Shown: one piece after another, positions 36,476 to 45,300 of the stretch | Numbering within the stretch: position 1 is the stretch's first letter | How the letters are laid out: each line of letters begins with the position of its first letter | From: Paenibacillus tarimensis | GTDB taxonomy: Bacteria; Bacillota; Bacilli; Paenibacillales; Paenibacillaceae | Direction of reading: 5' to 3' | Length of the DNA: 64,000 bases | NCBI RefSeq assembly: GCF_021532315.1 | Contig: NZ_JAKGAO010000011.1 | Coordinates: 310,001-374,000, forward strand | Program-made: the position numbers and the translations under genes | Notes under the pieces: model-generated | Databases searched by the model: none | What the model saw: only the letters and a program-made list of their open reading frames with translations | Told to the model about the DNA's origin: nothing

Positions 36476-37285
36476 TCATTCGAACAATTGCTTATGCTTA
36501 TTGAAAAACCGATAAAAAAACCGTACATTGTCCAGCTCGAACCATTCTGCGGTCTGCAGGGGCCTGGCATCCAGATTATAAATCTTGGCCTGCAACGTCC
36601 CTAAAACAAAGGGAGAATGAGTGGCGATAATAAATTGACTGTCCAAATATCGTGCCAGCTCATTGATTTGTTCAGCCAGCCTGATCTGATTGGCAGGAGA
36701 AAGTGATGTTTCCGGCTCGTCCAACAGATACAATTGCCCAGGCAGCAGATACTCCTCGAAAAACTGCATGGACGTTTCCCCATTCGAGTATTTTTCTTGG
36801 GAGAATTGAATGATCTCCATCTTCTTCTTGTACTCATACGTTGTTTCATACTCAGCCGCCTGCGCCTTGCTCATCCCTTTGTTCATCTGCTGATATAGGA
36901 TATCCTCACGCAGCACGGAGTCTTGCTGTATTTTCTTGATTTCATATAAGATATCCTCTGATTTCATATACCGGCTTCCTTCCGGAAGCTGCCTGATTTC
37001 CTTATCCTGCTCATCCGCCCCAAGCTGATAGCTGCTCAAATCGAGGAAACGCCGAGCATACATATCGTCCCTGCTGCTTGTCATTCTTTCCGCCCCGGAG
37101 ATTCCCAGCTTGTTCGCGATCACATTGAGCAGCGTGGATTTTCCGCTGCCATTATTGCCATACAGCACCGTAATCCGGTCAAACAAAAGCACCTCTCCAG
37201 CCACATGCTTGAATACATAATCAGGGTAGATGTTGGGGTTTCGATCCGTATAATCAGACAGCTTGAAGCTCCTCAAATAAATCAT
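36476..37285 (-). CDS. Stand-alone AAA/ABC-type ATPase
   Basis: 269 residues. P-loop LYGNNGSGKST (41-51), signature-like YSNGETSMQFFEE, Walker B LYLLDEPETSLS and switch His in ATHSP: an SMC/ABC-like ATPase of the AAA_21 type. No membrane partner. AAAGGAG precedes the ATG. It lies 13 bp after the TetR gene on the same strand and is probably co-transcribed with it. Such single ATPases are widespread and mostly uncharacterised. Confidence 0.85.
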   Translation of the reverse strand: MIYLRSFKLSDYTDRNPNIYPDYVFKHVAGEVLLFDRITVLYGNNGSGKSTLLNVIANKLGISGAERMTSSRDDMYARRFLDLSSYQLGADEQDKEIRQLPEGSRYMKSEDILYEIKKIQQDSVLREDILYQQMNKGMSKAQAAEYETTYEYKKKMEIIQFSQEKYSNGETSMQFFEEYLLPGQLYLLDEPETSLSPANQIRLAEQINELARYLDSQFIIATHSPFVLGTLQAKIYNLDARPLQTAEWFELDNVRFFYRFFNKHKQLFE

Positions 37286-37298
37286 TGCCGTGCTCCTT

Positions 37299-37892
37299 TT
37301 ACCCGTCTCGCCTGTTCAGCAGGCCGTAAAAGAACATTTTGGACAAATCCTCAGCCAGCTTCGAATTCTTCTCTTTGTCCGGGGAAAACTCAAACTGGTT
37401 CATCGCATTCTGCAAAATGTTTAAATACGCCATAATGGACTCGTTCGAGATCGACGGATCGATATACCCCTCCCGCTTGCCTTCCTCCAGCAGGCCGACC
37501 ATGAAAGGAATGTATTCGCGGTACAGCTCCTCAATCACCCCTCTGATTCCATCATCCTGCATCAATGCATTCAGGAAGTCGGGGCTTAGCTTGCGGGATA
37601 CATCCGTCGTTTCGAAAATTAACCGTTCAATCTTAGCCGGATAGCTGATTCCAGGCTGGCTCGTTGTCGCAACCCGATCCTCCCACTCCTGCTGCAGATA
37701 AGAACGGATCACCTCTTTGACCAGCTCATCCTTCGTGCCAAAATGATTATATATCGTCACCGGCGATACATTCGCCTTCTTGGCTATTTCCGCAAGACTT
37801 ACCTTCTCTATACCGTAACTCGTAAATAAATTAATCGCCGCCTGGCGAACCTTCTCCTTCTTCTTCTCCGTTCGCAGCTGATAACCGTCCAA
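37299..37892 (-). CDS. TetR-family transcriptional regulator
   Basis: 197 residues if started at TTG 37892, which has GAAGAGGTGAG just before it and gives LDGYQLRTEKKKEKVRQAA, the usual N-terminus; a longer ORF adds 17 residues. HTH at about 30-65 (SLAEIAKKANVSPVTIYNHFGTKDELV). It diverges from the ABC transporter pair at 38040 and a palindrome overlaps that promoter, so it is the likely repressor. Confidence 0.88.
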   Translation of the reverse strand: MDGYQLRTEKKKEKVRQAAINLFTSYGIEKVSLAEIAKKANVSPVTIYNHFGTKDELVKEVIRSYLQQEWEDRVATTSQPGISYPAKIERLIFETTDVSRKLSPDFLNALMQDDGIRGVIEELYREYIPFMVGLLEEGKREGYIDPSISNESIMAYLNILQNAMNQFEFSPDKEKNSKLAEDLSKMFFYGLLNRRDG

Positions 37893-37960
37893 CTTACTCA
37901 CCTCTTCTAATAGCTTAAAGGATGTTTTGAACGGATTCAACATATCTTATTCAAAACGTG

Positions 37961-37990
37961 TTGACACCTGCTCTATATGAATCATATTAT
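37961..37990 (+). promoter_or_regulatory. Promoter of the ABC transporter pair
   Basis: TTGACA (37961-37966) and TATTAT (37985-37990), spacer 18 bp, about 50 bp before the ATPase start. Confidence 0.7.
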
Positions 37991-38016
37991 GAATAATATA
38001 TACTGTAATTATTCAT
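37989..38016. promoter_or_regulatory. Candidate TetR operator
   Basis: ATGAATAAT and its exact complement ATTATTCAT are separated by 10 bp. The left arm overlaps the -10 box, so binding would block transcription of the ABC genes. Confidence 0.6.
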
Positions 38017-38039
38017 TTCATTTGGGAAGAAGGGATTAA

Positions 38040-38927
38040 ATGAGCATACAGCTGAACCGTCTAAGCAAGGCCTTCGGTCCCGGCAAGGGTATCTTCGATC
38101 TGTCACTGGAAGTCAGGGAAGGCGAGGTGTTCGGGTATCTGGGCCCTAACGGGGCGGGAAAATCGACGACCATTCGCCATCTGATGGGCTTCATGAAGCC
38201 CTCCGGCGGCTCTGCCAGCATCCGCAAGCTGGACTGCTGGAGCAAGAGCGCGGAGATTCAGCAATTCGTCGGCTATCTGCCGGGCGAGATCGCTTTTGTC
38301 GAGGGGCTGAACGGGAGTGAGATGCTTGACCTGCTGGGCGGCATGCGGAAGATGAGAAGCACGTCGAAGCGCAAACAGCTTATTGACCGCTTCCAGTTCG
38401 ATGTGAAGACGCCGATCAAGAAGATGTCCAAGGGCATGAAGCAGAAGGTTGGCATCGTGGCAGCCTTCATGCATGACCCAGACATTCTAATTCTCGACGA
38501 ACCCACCTCCGGCCTCGACCCGCTTATGCAGAGTGAATTCATCCGGCTCATTCTGGAAGAGAAGGCCCGCGGCAAAACCATCTTCATGTCCTCCCATCTA
38601 TTCGAGGAAATTGAACGTACCTGCGACACGGTCGGGATTATCAAGGACGGACGCCTGGTTGCAATCGAGAATATACACAGTCTTCAATCTTCCAGGCAGA
38701 AAATGTTCTCGGTAACGGTGAAGAGCCAGGATGATGTCCAGCAGCTGCAGCAGTCTGGTCTGCATATTACCGCCGTGCAGGAACTCACCGTCACCATTGA
38801 GGTTCAAGGCGACTATGAAGCGCTCGTGCAGGCTCTTGCCCGCTGCGGCATTGCCAATATCAGCATCCGGCAGCAGAGCCTTGAAGAGATGTTCATGGAT
38901 TACTACGATCGGGGGATGACAAAATGA
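38040..38927 (+). CDS. ABC transporter ATP-binding protein (exporter type)
   Basis: 295 residues. P-loop GPNGAGKSTT, signature MSKGMKQKVGIVAAF, Walker B ILILDEPTSGLDPL, His switch MSSHLFEE, and a C-terminal extension of about 80 residues usual for ABC-2 type exporters. GAAGGGA precedes the ATG. It shares 4 bases with the permease gene (ATGA). The TetR context suggests export of a drug or antimicrobial, but that is inference. Confidence 0.93.
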   Translation: MSIQLNRLSKAFGPGKGIFDLSLEVREGEVFGYLGPNGAGKSTTIRHLMGFMKPSGGSASIRKLDCWSKSAEIQQFVGYLPGEIAFVEGLNGSEMLDLLGGMRKMRSTSKRKQLIDRFQFDVKTPIKKMSKGMKQKVGIVAAFMHDPDILILDEPTSGLDPLMQSEFIRLILEEKARGKTIFMSSHLFEEIERTCDTVGIIKDGRLVAIENIHSLQSSRQKMFSVTVKSQDDVQQLQQSGLHITAVQELTVTIEVQGDYEALVQALARCGIANISIRQQSLEEMFMDYYDRGMTK

Positions 38928-39721
38928 TCAGCTTACCCTTGTTCAAGGCTTCGATGAAGAAGACACTCAAGCTGCTGCTCGGCTTTTCCCTCGTTATGGT
39001 CTTCTACCTGCTTACTACAGCCTATATGTACGACCCAAGCGGTGAATCCGACCCATTCAGCGCGCTTCCAGAGGGCATGCGTGAAGCGCTCGGCCTGCTG
39101 GACGGACCGCAAACCATCGAAGGCTTCCTGTCCACCGGCTTCTATGGCGTTACCTTCCTGGTATTCATGGCCATCTTCTGCCTGATTGTCGCCAATCAGC
39201 TGATGGCAAGTCTCGTCGACCGCGGTCCTATGGCGTATCTGCTGGCTACCCCGGTATCAAGGGGAAGAGTCGCACGGACGCAGGCTGCTGTGCTGCTCGT
39301 TTCCCTGCTGGTGATTGCCATCGTCCTAACGGCCGCAGGCCTGCTGGGCATTCCTGGTGTAACTGGCGGTGCAGCGGTGGATGTATCTGTATTTGTCCAA
39401 GTTAACCTAATCGCTTTCCTAATGTTCTTCGTTGTCAGCGGCTATGCGTTCCTGTTCTCATCGCTCTTCAACGAGTCGAAGCAGGCCTTAACCGCATCGG
39501 GCGGGCTGACGCTGTTCATGTACCTCTGTGGCATTCTCGCCAACTCCTCGGCTGAGCTTAACTGGCTCAAGAATCTTTCCCTGTTCAGCGTGTTCCAGCC
39601 CTTATCCATTGTACAGGGAGAGACTCCGGTCGGACTGCTGTCTGCCTTATTGGTTGTAACGGGTGCAGCGCTCTATGCGATAAGCTTCACTGCATTCAGA
39701 AGGCGGGATCTGCCGCTGTAA
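38924..39721 (+). CDS. ABC-2 type permease
   Basis: 265 residues, six predicted membrane segments, starting MISLPLFKASMKKTLKLLLG. An extracellular loop (YMYDPSGESDPFSALPEGMREAL) lies between segments 1 and 2 as in this family. Coupled to the ATPase gene by a 4-base overlap. Confidence 0.9.
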   Translation: MISLPLFKASMKKTLKLLLGFSLVMVFYLLTTAYMYDPSGESDPFSALPEGMREALGLLDGPQTIEGFLSTGFYGVTFLVFMAIFCLIVANQLMASLVDRGPMAYLLATPVSRGRVARTQAAVLLVSLLVIAIVLTAAGLLGIPGVTGGAAVDVSVFVQVNLIAFLMFFVVSGYAFLFSSLFNESKQALTASGGLTLFMYLCGILANSSAELNWLKNLSLFSVFQPLSIVQGETPVGLLSALLVVTGAALYAISFTAFRRRDLPL

Positions 39722-39753
39722 GATTTCGCTCACCAAAAATACACTAGTTAAAG

Positions 39754-39784
39754 GAGACCAGTCCAATACAGTTGGATTGGTCTC
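39754..39784. terminator. Terminator between convergent genes
   Basis: GAGACCAGTCCAA-tacag-TTGGATTGGTCTC is a 13-bp stem with one mismatch. U-runs are weak. Confidence 0.65.
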
Positions 39785-39814
39785 TCGCTAAGTTGACCAA
39801 TTGTAATCTATCTG

Positions 39815-40396
39815 TCATTGGGACAACTCCGTCAGCTTCTCGCGTACAAGCGCCAGATCCTCCAGCAGATATCTCATAAGCACCGGCCGTCTGCGCACAG
39901 CAAGCGGATGATAGGAGAACACCGCCGGGATGCCTTCATAGTCATGCCATGCTCCGCGCAAACCCTTAACATCCATCTCCTCAGTCTGATACAGCTCCTG
40001 CACAACGGTATTGCCGAGCCCCAGCAGGATGCGGGGCTTTTGCCGCTCCAGCTGAAAGGCCAGATGGGGAGAGCAGGCCGCTCTTGCAGCCGGCTTGTCA
40101 TAAGCGCGGATCGGCCTGCACTTCAGCAGGTAGCTCACATAGATTTGATCCAGCGCAATTCCGGTCTCGAGCAGCCCCTGCTGCAGCGTGTCTCGCGTAC
40201 CGCAGACGAATGCCTGTCCATCCTTGTCTTCACGCGCTCCCGGATTGTCCAGCAGAATGAAGACAAGAGCTTCGGGATTTCCCTCCCCCCATACCATGCG
40301 GCGCCGCTGCCCCGCCAGCTCGCATTTCATGCAGCCTGCCGCATACAGAGGAACCTCCTCCTCTGGCAAAATAACAGAACCTGTGCCGCCCGGCAT
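39815..40396 (-). CDS. Uracil-DNA glycosylase superfamily protein
   Basis: 193 residues. Four cysteines spaced as in [4Fe-4S] UDGs: C22, C25, C93 and C108. Motif A reads LLDNPGAREDKDG, where family 4 has GEAPGxxEDxxG, and the C-terminal motif is SYHPLAVRRR. It should excise uracil or related bases from DNA, but the altered motif A makes specificity uncertain. Converges with the ABC permease gene. Confidence 0.85.
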   Translation of the reverse strand: MPGGTGSVILPEEEVPLYAAGCMKCELAGQRRRMVWGEGNPEALVFILLDNPGAREDKDGQAFVCGTRDTLQQGLLETGIALDQIYVSYLLKCRPIRAYDKPAARAACSPHLAFQLERQKPRILLGLGNTVVQELYQTEEMDVKGLRGAWHDYEGIPAVFSYHPLAVRRRPVLMRYLLEDLALVREKLTELSQ

Positions 40397-40599
40397 ACTT
40401 AAAAGCCTCCTCTGTCGACCTGCCTCCGCTAAAGAACAGCAGATTATCCGGGAATAATGCCCTTATTATCCCAACAGCAACCCTGAAATAAACGCTTATG
40501 CCGTGATTCGGCTGGCTGGGTCATTTGGTGCTTGTCCGCTTCCAGATCTGGATATAACATGTGAATGACAGCCAACCAAATGAAGGGAACGATGTCCGA

Positions 40600-41619
40600 A
40601 TGTCTACAGCTGCCATTGCTGAAGCCCTGCACGCTTATCTTGAGCCGCTTGCAGAGGAGCACAAATTCAGCGGAGCGATTCTGTCATCCATGAATGGCCG
40701 TATCTTGTTCTCGCAAGGATACGGGGAGGCCAACCTTGAGCTGGGGGTTCCCAATACCCCGCAGACCAGATTCCGTATCGGCTCGATTACCAAGACCTTC
40801 ACCTCCACAGCTGTCATGCAGCTGATGGGCCAAGGCCTGATCAAGCTCGAAGACACGATTGACCGCTATTTTCCCGATCAGCAGGGCGGCACCGGCATCA
40901 CGATTCACCATCTGCTGACTCATACATCCGGCATTCCCAGCTATACGGCAGATCCCTCCATGGCGCAGTGGTGTGCTCAGAGCTGTACCCCCCGGGAGCT
41001 CGCAGAACGCTTCATGGATCGGCAGCTCGAATTCGCACCTGGTGAACGCTACGCCTATTCCAACTCCGGGTATGCCCTGCTGGGTCTGCTGATTGAACAG
41101 GTGTCTGGGTTATCCTACGGCGATTACCTGAAGAAGCATATCTTCGCGCCCGCAGGCATGACGAAGACCCAGGTCGATGACCCGGGTATGCTTGTGCCCA
41201 TGCGGGCAGCAGGCTACCATACGGCAGAGGACGGCGCGCTGCTTAATGCCCCATATTTTGATATCTCGAACGCCTTCGCTGCCGGTTCTATCCTCTCGAC
41301 TGTGGAAGATATGCATCTGTGGGACCTGGCTCTAGCCTCAGATGCCCTGCTGGACGCCTCTCTCAAGGAGCAAATGTTCACCCCGTATGCGGCGGATTCC
41401 GAGCAGGGATATTCGTATGGCTATGGATGGATTATTCAGGAGTCACCCTACGGCAGGATAGCTGCTCACAGCGGCGGCATTCCAGGCTTCACCTCGCTGC
41501 TGATGCGTTTTCTGGAAACGGGTGTGACCCTGCACGTGTTGAGCAACATATTGCAGGATATTAATCCGATCAGCCAGGCTACAGCCGACATCATCCATAA
41601 GCAGCTTAATCCGGCATAG
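40600..41619 (+). CDS. Serine hydrolase, class C beta-lactamase/transpeptidase-like
   Basis: 339 residues from ATG 40600 (GAAGGGAA upstream); a GTG at 40561 has no site. Catalytic SxxK is SITK (S62, K65), the YxN motif is YSN (about 149), and HSGGIPG replaces KTG. No signal peptide, so probably cytoplasmic or poorly exported. Such proteins are mostly esterases or peptidases rather than antibiotic-destroying enzymes. Confidence 0.9.
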   Translation: MSTAAIAEALHAYLEPLAEEHKFSGAILSSMNGRILFSQGYGEANLELGVPNTPQTRFRIGSITKTFTSTAVMQLMGQGLIKLEDTIDRYFPDQQGGTGITIHHLLTHTSGIPSYTADPSMAQWCAQSCTPRELAERFMDRQLEFAPGERYAYSNSGYALLGLLIEQVSGLSYGDYLKKHIFAPAGMTKTQVDDPGMLVPMRAAGYHTAEDGALLNAPYFDISNAFAAGSILSTVEDMHLWDLALASDALLDASLKEQMFTPYAADSEQGYSYGYGWIIQESPYGRIAAHSGGIPGFTSLLMRFLETGVTLHVLSNILQDINPISQATADIIHKQLNPA

Positions 41620-41643
41620 AGACTTGGCGGGACTGTCCCCGGT

Positions 41644-42681
41644 CTATATCGCGCTCGCTCTGTCCTGCTGGGAAGCCAGCCTGTACTGCTTTGGCGTTAG
41701 TCCAGTCCACCTCTTGAAGGCGTTCTGGAAGGCACTCGGCTCTGAGAAATGCAGCAGGTATGCAATCTCGGCAATCGTATACTCGGGCTTCGCGAGGTAA
41801 CCGGATGCAAGCTCCCGCCGGACCTGGTTTAACAGATCCTGATAGGTGGTCTGCTCCTGCTGCAGCCTCGCCTGCAGGCTGCGGGCACTCATCTGGAAGG
41901 CCTGTGCAGCCTCCTTCAGCCCCGGCAGCGATGCAGGCGCCAGCTTCAGCAGCCAATTATACAGCTCATCGGTGAATGTGCGTCCCTGCAGCAGCCGCTG
42001 CCTTGCTCCCTCCGCAATCGCTTCGAACGTCCGCAGCAGCTTGGCGTCACCAAACACAATCGGGTATTCGAGCACTTCCTTCGGCACCCGCATGCGGCTG
42101 GCCGGCCTATCGAACAGCGGCTGAACACCCATCACGTTCATATAATCAGCTAGCGGGACTCCCGCTTCGGCAGAATGGGCAAAATGGAGCTCCTTAAGCG
42201 CTATGGTCCGGCAGCTGAGCTTCATCATCAGATGATACACGGAGCTGACCATGTCCTCCATGCAGTGCCTGCCCGGCTTCTTGAGCGGGCTGGACTGGAA
42301 GGAGGTCGTAATCAGGAGGTCGTCCCCCTGTACCTCTGTATCAATATTAAAGCCGCTGCACACGATCACATTATAGGTCTGGTATGCCTTTAAAGCCTGA
42401 CCAACCGTGCCGGAATGAAGCATAACGTAACCCAGTATTCCGAGATCGGCCACCTCCACTCGCTGCCCCTGATGCAGACCGAACAGCGGATCTCCCGTCA
42501 CGGCAGCAGCCAGCTCGGTAACCCGCTCGAAATCCTGCTCCGGAAGCCGGGCCTCGGCATCCTCCAGCAGCTCTCCGCTGATCCGGGCCTGCCCTAGAAA
42601 TTCCTCTTTATCAAAGCCGCTTCGCAGAATCGTCTTCATGATCGGATACAGCAAAGCTACCGACACGCCAAAGTCCCTCAT
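41644..42681 (-). CDS. AraC-family regulator with Arabinose_bd-type N-domain
   Basis: 345 residues. N-terminal domain (about 20-205, PF12625 type, starting with VSVALLYPIMKTILRSGFD) and C-terminal AraC HTH (about 240-340) with YTIAEIAYLLHFSEPSAFQNAFKRW. GGGGGG precedes the ATG. It diverges from a quinone reductase gene across about 110 bp and may control it. Effector unknown. Confidence 0.9.
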   Translation of the reverse strand: MRDFGVSVALLYPIMKTILRSGFDKEEFLGQARISGELLEDAEARLPEQDFERVTELAAAVTGDPLFGLHQGQRVEVADLGILGYVMLHSGTVGQALKAYQTYNVIVCSGFNIDTEVQGDDLLITTSFQSSPLKKPGRHCMEDMVSSVYHLMMKLSCRTIALKELHFAHSAEAGVPLADYMNVMGVQPLFDRPASRMRVPKEVLEYPIVFGDAKLLRTFEAIAEGARQRLLQGRTFTDELYNWLLKLAPASLPGLKEAAQAFQMSARSLQARLQQEQTTYQDLLNQVRRELASGYLAKPEYTIAEIAYLLHFSEPSAFQNAFKRWTGLTPKQYRLASQQDRASAI

Positions 42682-42795
42682 AAATACCCCCCGCCTGCAT
42701 GTTTGGTCAGTAATCGTGCACCATTCATCATATTCGTTCCGCTCCCGGTTATTGTACGCTTAGTCTATCTTATCACAGCGACAAGGAGATGGAAT

Positions 42796-43389
42796 ATGAG
42801 CACACAGAGGCGAAACAATATAGCCGTCATCAACGGGCATCCCGATGCGGAAAGCTATTGTACAGCGTTAGCAGCTTCATATGTAAAAGGGGCAGCGGGC
42901 AGCGGCGCTTCCGTAAGAGAAATTTCTCTTGGGTCGCTGCAGTTTAACCCGAACCTGCAGTATGGATACCGTCAGCGGACCGAGCTGGAGCCTGACCTGC
43001 TAGCTGCACAGGACATCATTCGCTGGGCGGATCACCTGGTATTCATTTATCCGTTATGGTGGGGCACGGTTCCCGGAATTCTGAAAGGGTTTATTGACCG
43101 CGTGTTCCTCCCCGGCTTTGCCTTCCAGACTAGGCCGAACTCCCAGCTGTGGGATAAGCTGCTGACCGGCAAATCCGCCCGAATGGTCGTCACCATGGAT
43201 TCGCCGCCATGGTACTTCAAGCTGGTGCATCGTTCAGCCGGGCACACGGTTATGAAGCGGGGCATTCTACAGTTCTGCGGTGTTAATCCCGTTAAGATTA
43301 CGGATATCGGCCCTGTTAAGCCATCTACGGCAGAGCAGCGGGATAGATGGCTGCAGACTGTGCATGACTTAGGGGCCCGGCGCTTATAG
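42796..43389 (+). CDS. NAD(P)H quinone oxidoreductase, flavodoxin-fold
   Basis: 197 residues from ATG 42796 (AAGGAGATGG upstream). Flavodoxin_2-type signatures: INGHPDAESYC at the start, FIYPLWWGTVPGILKGFID in the middle and LPGFAF. It reduces quinones or similar electrophiles with FAD/FMN in the cytoplasm. Divergent from an AraC-type regulator; downstream gene is on the opposite strand. Confidence 0.9.
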   Translation: MSTQRRNNIAVINGHPDAESYCTALAASYVKGAAGSGASVREISLGSLQFNPNLQYGYRQRTELEPDLLAAQDIIRWADHLVFIYPLWWGTVPGILKGFIDRVFLPGFAFQTRPNSQLWDKLLTGKSARMVVTMDSPPWYFKLVHRSAGHTVMKRGILQFCGVNPVKITDIGPVKPSTAEQRDRWLQTVHDLGARRL

Positions 43390-43440
43390 AGTGTCAACCG
43401 CATTGCCCGAGACCAACGCCTGGCCGCTTACCCGGCCGCT

Positions 43441-45006
43441 TTATTTCTGCTCATGTGGGGCAGAACGATCATCCGACTTCTCCTGCAGACGCCGGAACCG
43501 CTCGATATCCTCCTTATGGATAGGAAGCGGCTCCTTGCGAATGAGCTTCACCGTGCCATAGCCGAGCAGCAGGAGCAGCACCGCGAATGGCAGAGCCGCG
43601 ACCAGCGAAGCCGTCTGCAGTGCCTTTAGTCCGCCGGCATTTAAAAGAACGCCCGCTATAGCGGCTATGAGCACGCCCCATGTGATCTTGACGAACTTCT
43701 TCGGATGCAGGCTGCCGTAGGTTGTCATACTCCCCAGAATGAATGTCGCCGAGTCTGCTGATGTCACGAGGAAGACGAAGATCAGCAGAATCGCCAGTAC
43801 CGACAGAATAGTCGTGAACGGCAGCTGTTCAAACAGCTTGAAGAGCGCATCCGCCTTATTCTGGTCGACTACAGAAGCAATATCCGTATCCCGGTACAGA
43901 TCCTGCCATAATGCGGTTCCGCCCAGCACGGATATCCAGACACAGGCAATAGCCGGCGGTATAAACATGACACCGATGATGAATTCACGGACGGTGCGCC
44001 CCTTGGAAACCCTGGCGATGAAGGCACCAACGTAAGGCGACCAGGCGATGGCCCATGCCCAGTAGAAGAGGGTCCATTCACGCAGCCAGCTGCCGCTGCC
44101 ATACGGCTCCATCCGCAGGCTGTACCGGACAAAGTTGCCTATGTAATCGCCAAGCGCCAAGGTGAAGGATTTCAGAATGAAGACGGTTGGCCCCGCGAAG
44201 AATACGAACAGCATCAACCCGAGTGCAAGACCCAGATTAACATTGCTTAAATACCGGATTCCCTTGTTAAGCCCGGTTGTCGAGGATACCGTATAAGCGG
44301 CAAATACGGCCAGAATGATTCCGACCTTCACATAGAACTGTTCGCCCAGGCCAAACACCGTATTGAGGCCGCTGTTCATCTGGAGTACACCGAGACCAAT
44401 CGAGGTGGCAATACCCATTACCGTTGCAATAACAGCGAAGGAGTCGACGGTATGCTTGACGGCCGGCTTACTCCCGGTCACCGGCTCAAGAGCCGTAGAC
44501 ACCAATCCATCCTTCTGCTTGCGAAACCACAGCAGCGCAATGATAAGGCCCACAAGGGCAAAGACCGCCCACTGGCTGATGCCCCAATGGAAGAAGGCGT
44601 ACCCCAGGGCGATTCTCGCCGCTTCCTCCGAATTGGCCTCTGCACTTCCGAAGGGCGTCTCGGCAAAATGACTCATCGGCTCCGCTACTCCCCAGAACAC
44701 AAGGCCCACGCCAAACCCTGCCGAGAAGAGCATGCCAACCCACGTGAAAAAGGGGAATTCCGGTCTCTGATCCTCGCCGCCGAGCCGGATTCCTCCATAC
44801 TTGCTAATTGCCAGTCCGATCAGCAGCAGAATAATCATACCTACCACGAGCAGGTAGAACCATCCGAACTTCTCCGTTGTAAATGTAAACAGCTGATTAG
44901 CTGTATCTCCGAATTGCCCCGCCATAACGGCACCCAGTATGACCAGTATAATTACGATCGATGTCGATACCAGGAATACCGGGTTCTTGAATATCCGTCT
45001 CTTCAT
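43441..45006 (-). CDS. BCCT-family transporter, first of two
   Basis: 521 residues, 12 predicted membrane segments. BCCT hallmarks: GFGVG stretch at 98-102, GVAEP, HWGISQW in TM4 and TM8 WTLFYWAWAIAWSPYVGAFI with SKGRTVREF after it. Of the BetP substrate-box residues, W141 and W146 are kept, Tyr197 is Phe149 and Trp374 is Ala319. Family members take up betaine, choline or carnitine-like compounds with Na+ or H+. The missing Trp makes glycine betaine itself uncertain. GGAGGG precedes the ATG. The OpuD label should be used with caution. Confidence 0.9.
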   Translation of the reverse strand: MKRRIFKNPVFLVSTSIVIILVILGAVMAGQFGDTANQLFTFTTEKFGWFYLLVVGMIILLLIGLAISKYGGIRLGGEDQRPEFPFFTWVGMLFSAGFGVGLVFWGVAEPMSHFAETPFGSAEANSEEAARIALGYAFFHWGISQWAVFALVGLIIALLWFRKQKDGLVSTALEPVTGSKPAVKHTVDSFAVIATVMGIATSIGLGVLQMNSGLNTVFGLGEQFYVKVGIILAVFAAYTVSSTTGLNKGIRYLSNVNLGLALGLMLFVFFAGPTVFILKSFTLALGDYIGNFVRYSLRMEPYGSGSWLREWTLFYWAWAIAWSPYVGAFIARVSKGRTVREFIIGVMFIPPAIACVWISVLGGTALWQDLYRDTDIASVVDQNKADALFKLFEQLPFTTILSVLAILLIFVFLVTSADSATFILGSMTTYGSLHPKKFVKITWGVLIAAIAGVLLNAGGLKALQTASLVAALPFAVLLLLLGYGTVKLIRKEPLPIHKEDIERFRRLQEKSDDRSAPHEQK

Positions 45007-45226
45007 GATTAAGGTCCCTCCATATCACCGTAAAGGGCCAAGCGAACAAGCCCGTCTCTCACCTCCTGTGGGGCAGCAGTCCGTTATTCCCAATCCATGG
45101 CCTAACGGTCAATTCTCTTACAGGGTCTAATACCACTTCCTGTTTCCAGCGAAGCAGTATGGGTTCCATTAACTGTCACCCGTTGAATTCACTAGATAAG
45201 AGTTACTGGCTTCTACTCTCACGACA

Positions 45227-45262
45227 AAGAAGGAAGCGCCGTGATGCAGGCGCTTCCTTCTT
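45227..45262. terminator. Terminator between the two BCCT genes
   Basis: AAGAAGGAAGCGCC-gtgatgca-GGCGCTTCCTTCTT, a perfect 14-bp stem. It ends the second BCCT gene on the minus strand, so the two carriers are separate transcripts. Confidence 0.8.
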
Positions 45263-45300
45263 CTATATGACTATAATAGATCTTATTTCTGAATGCCTGC

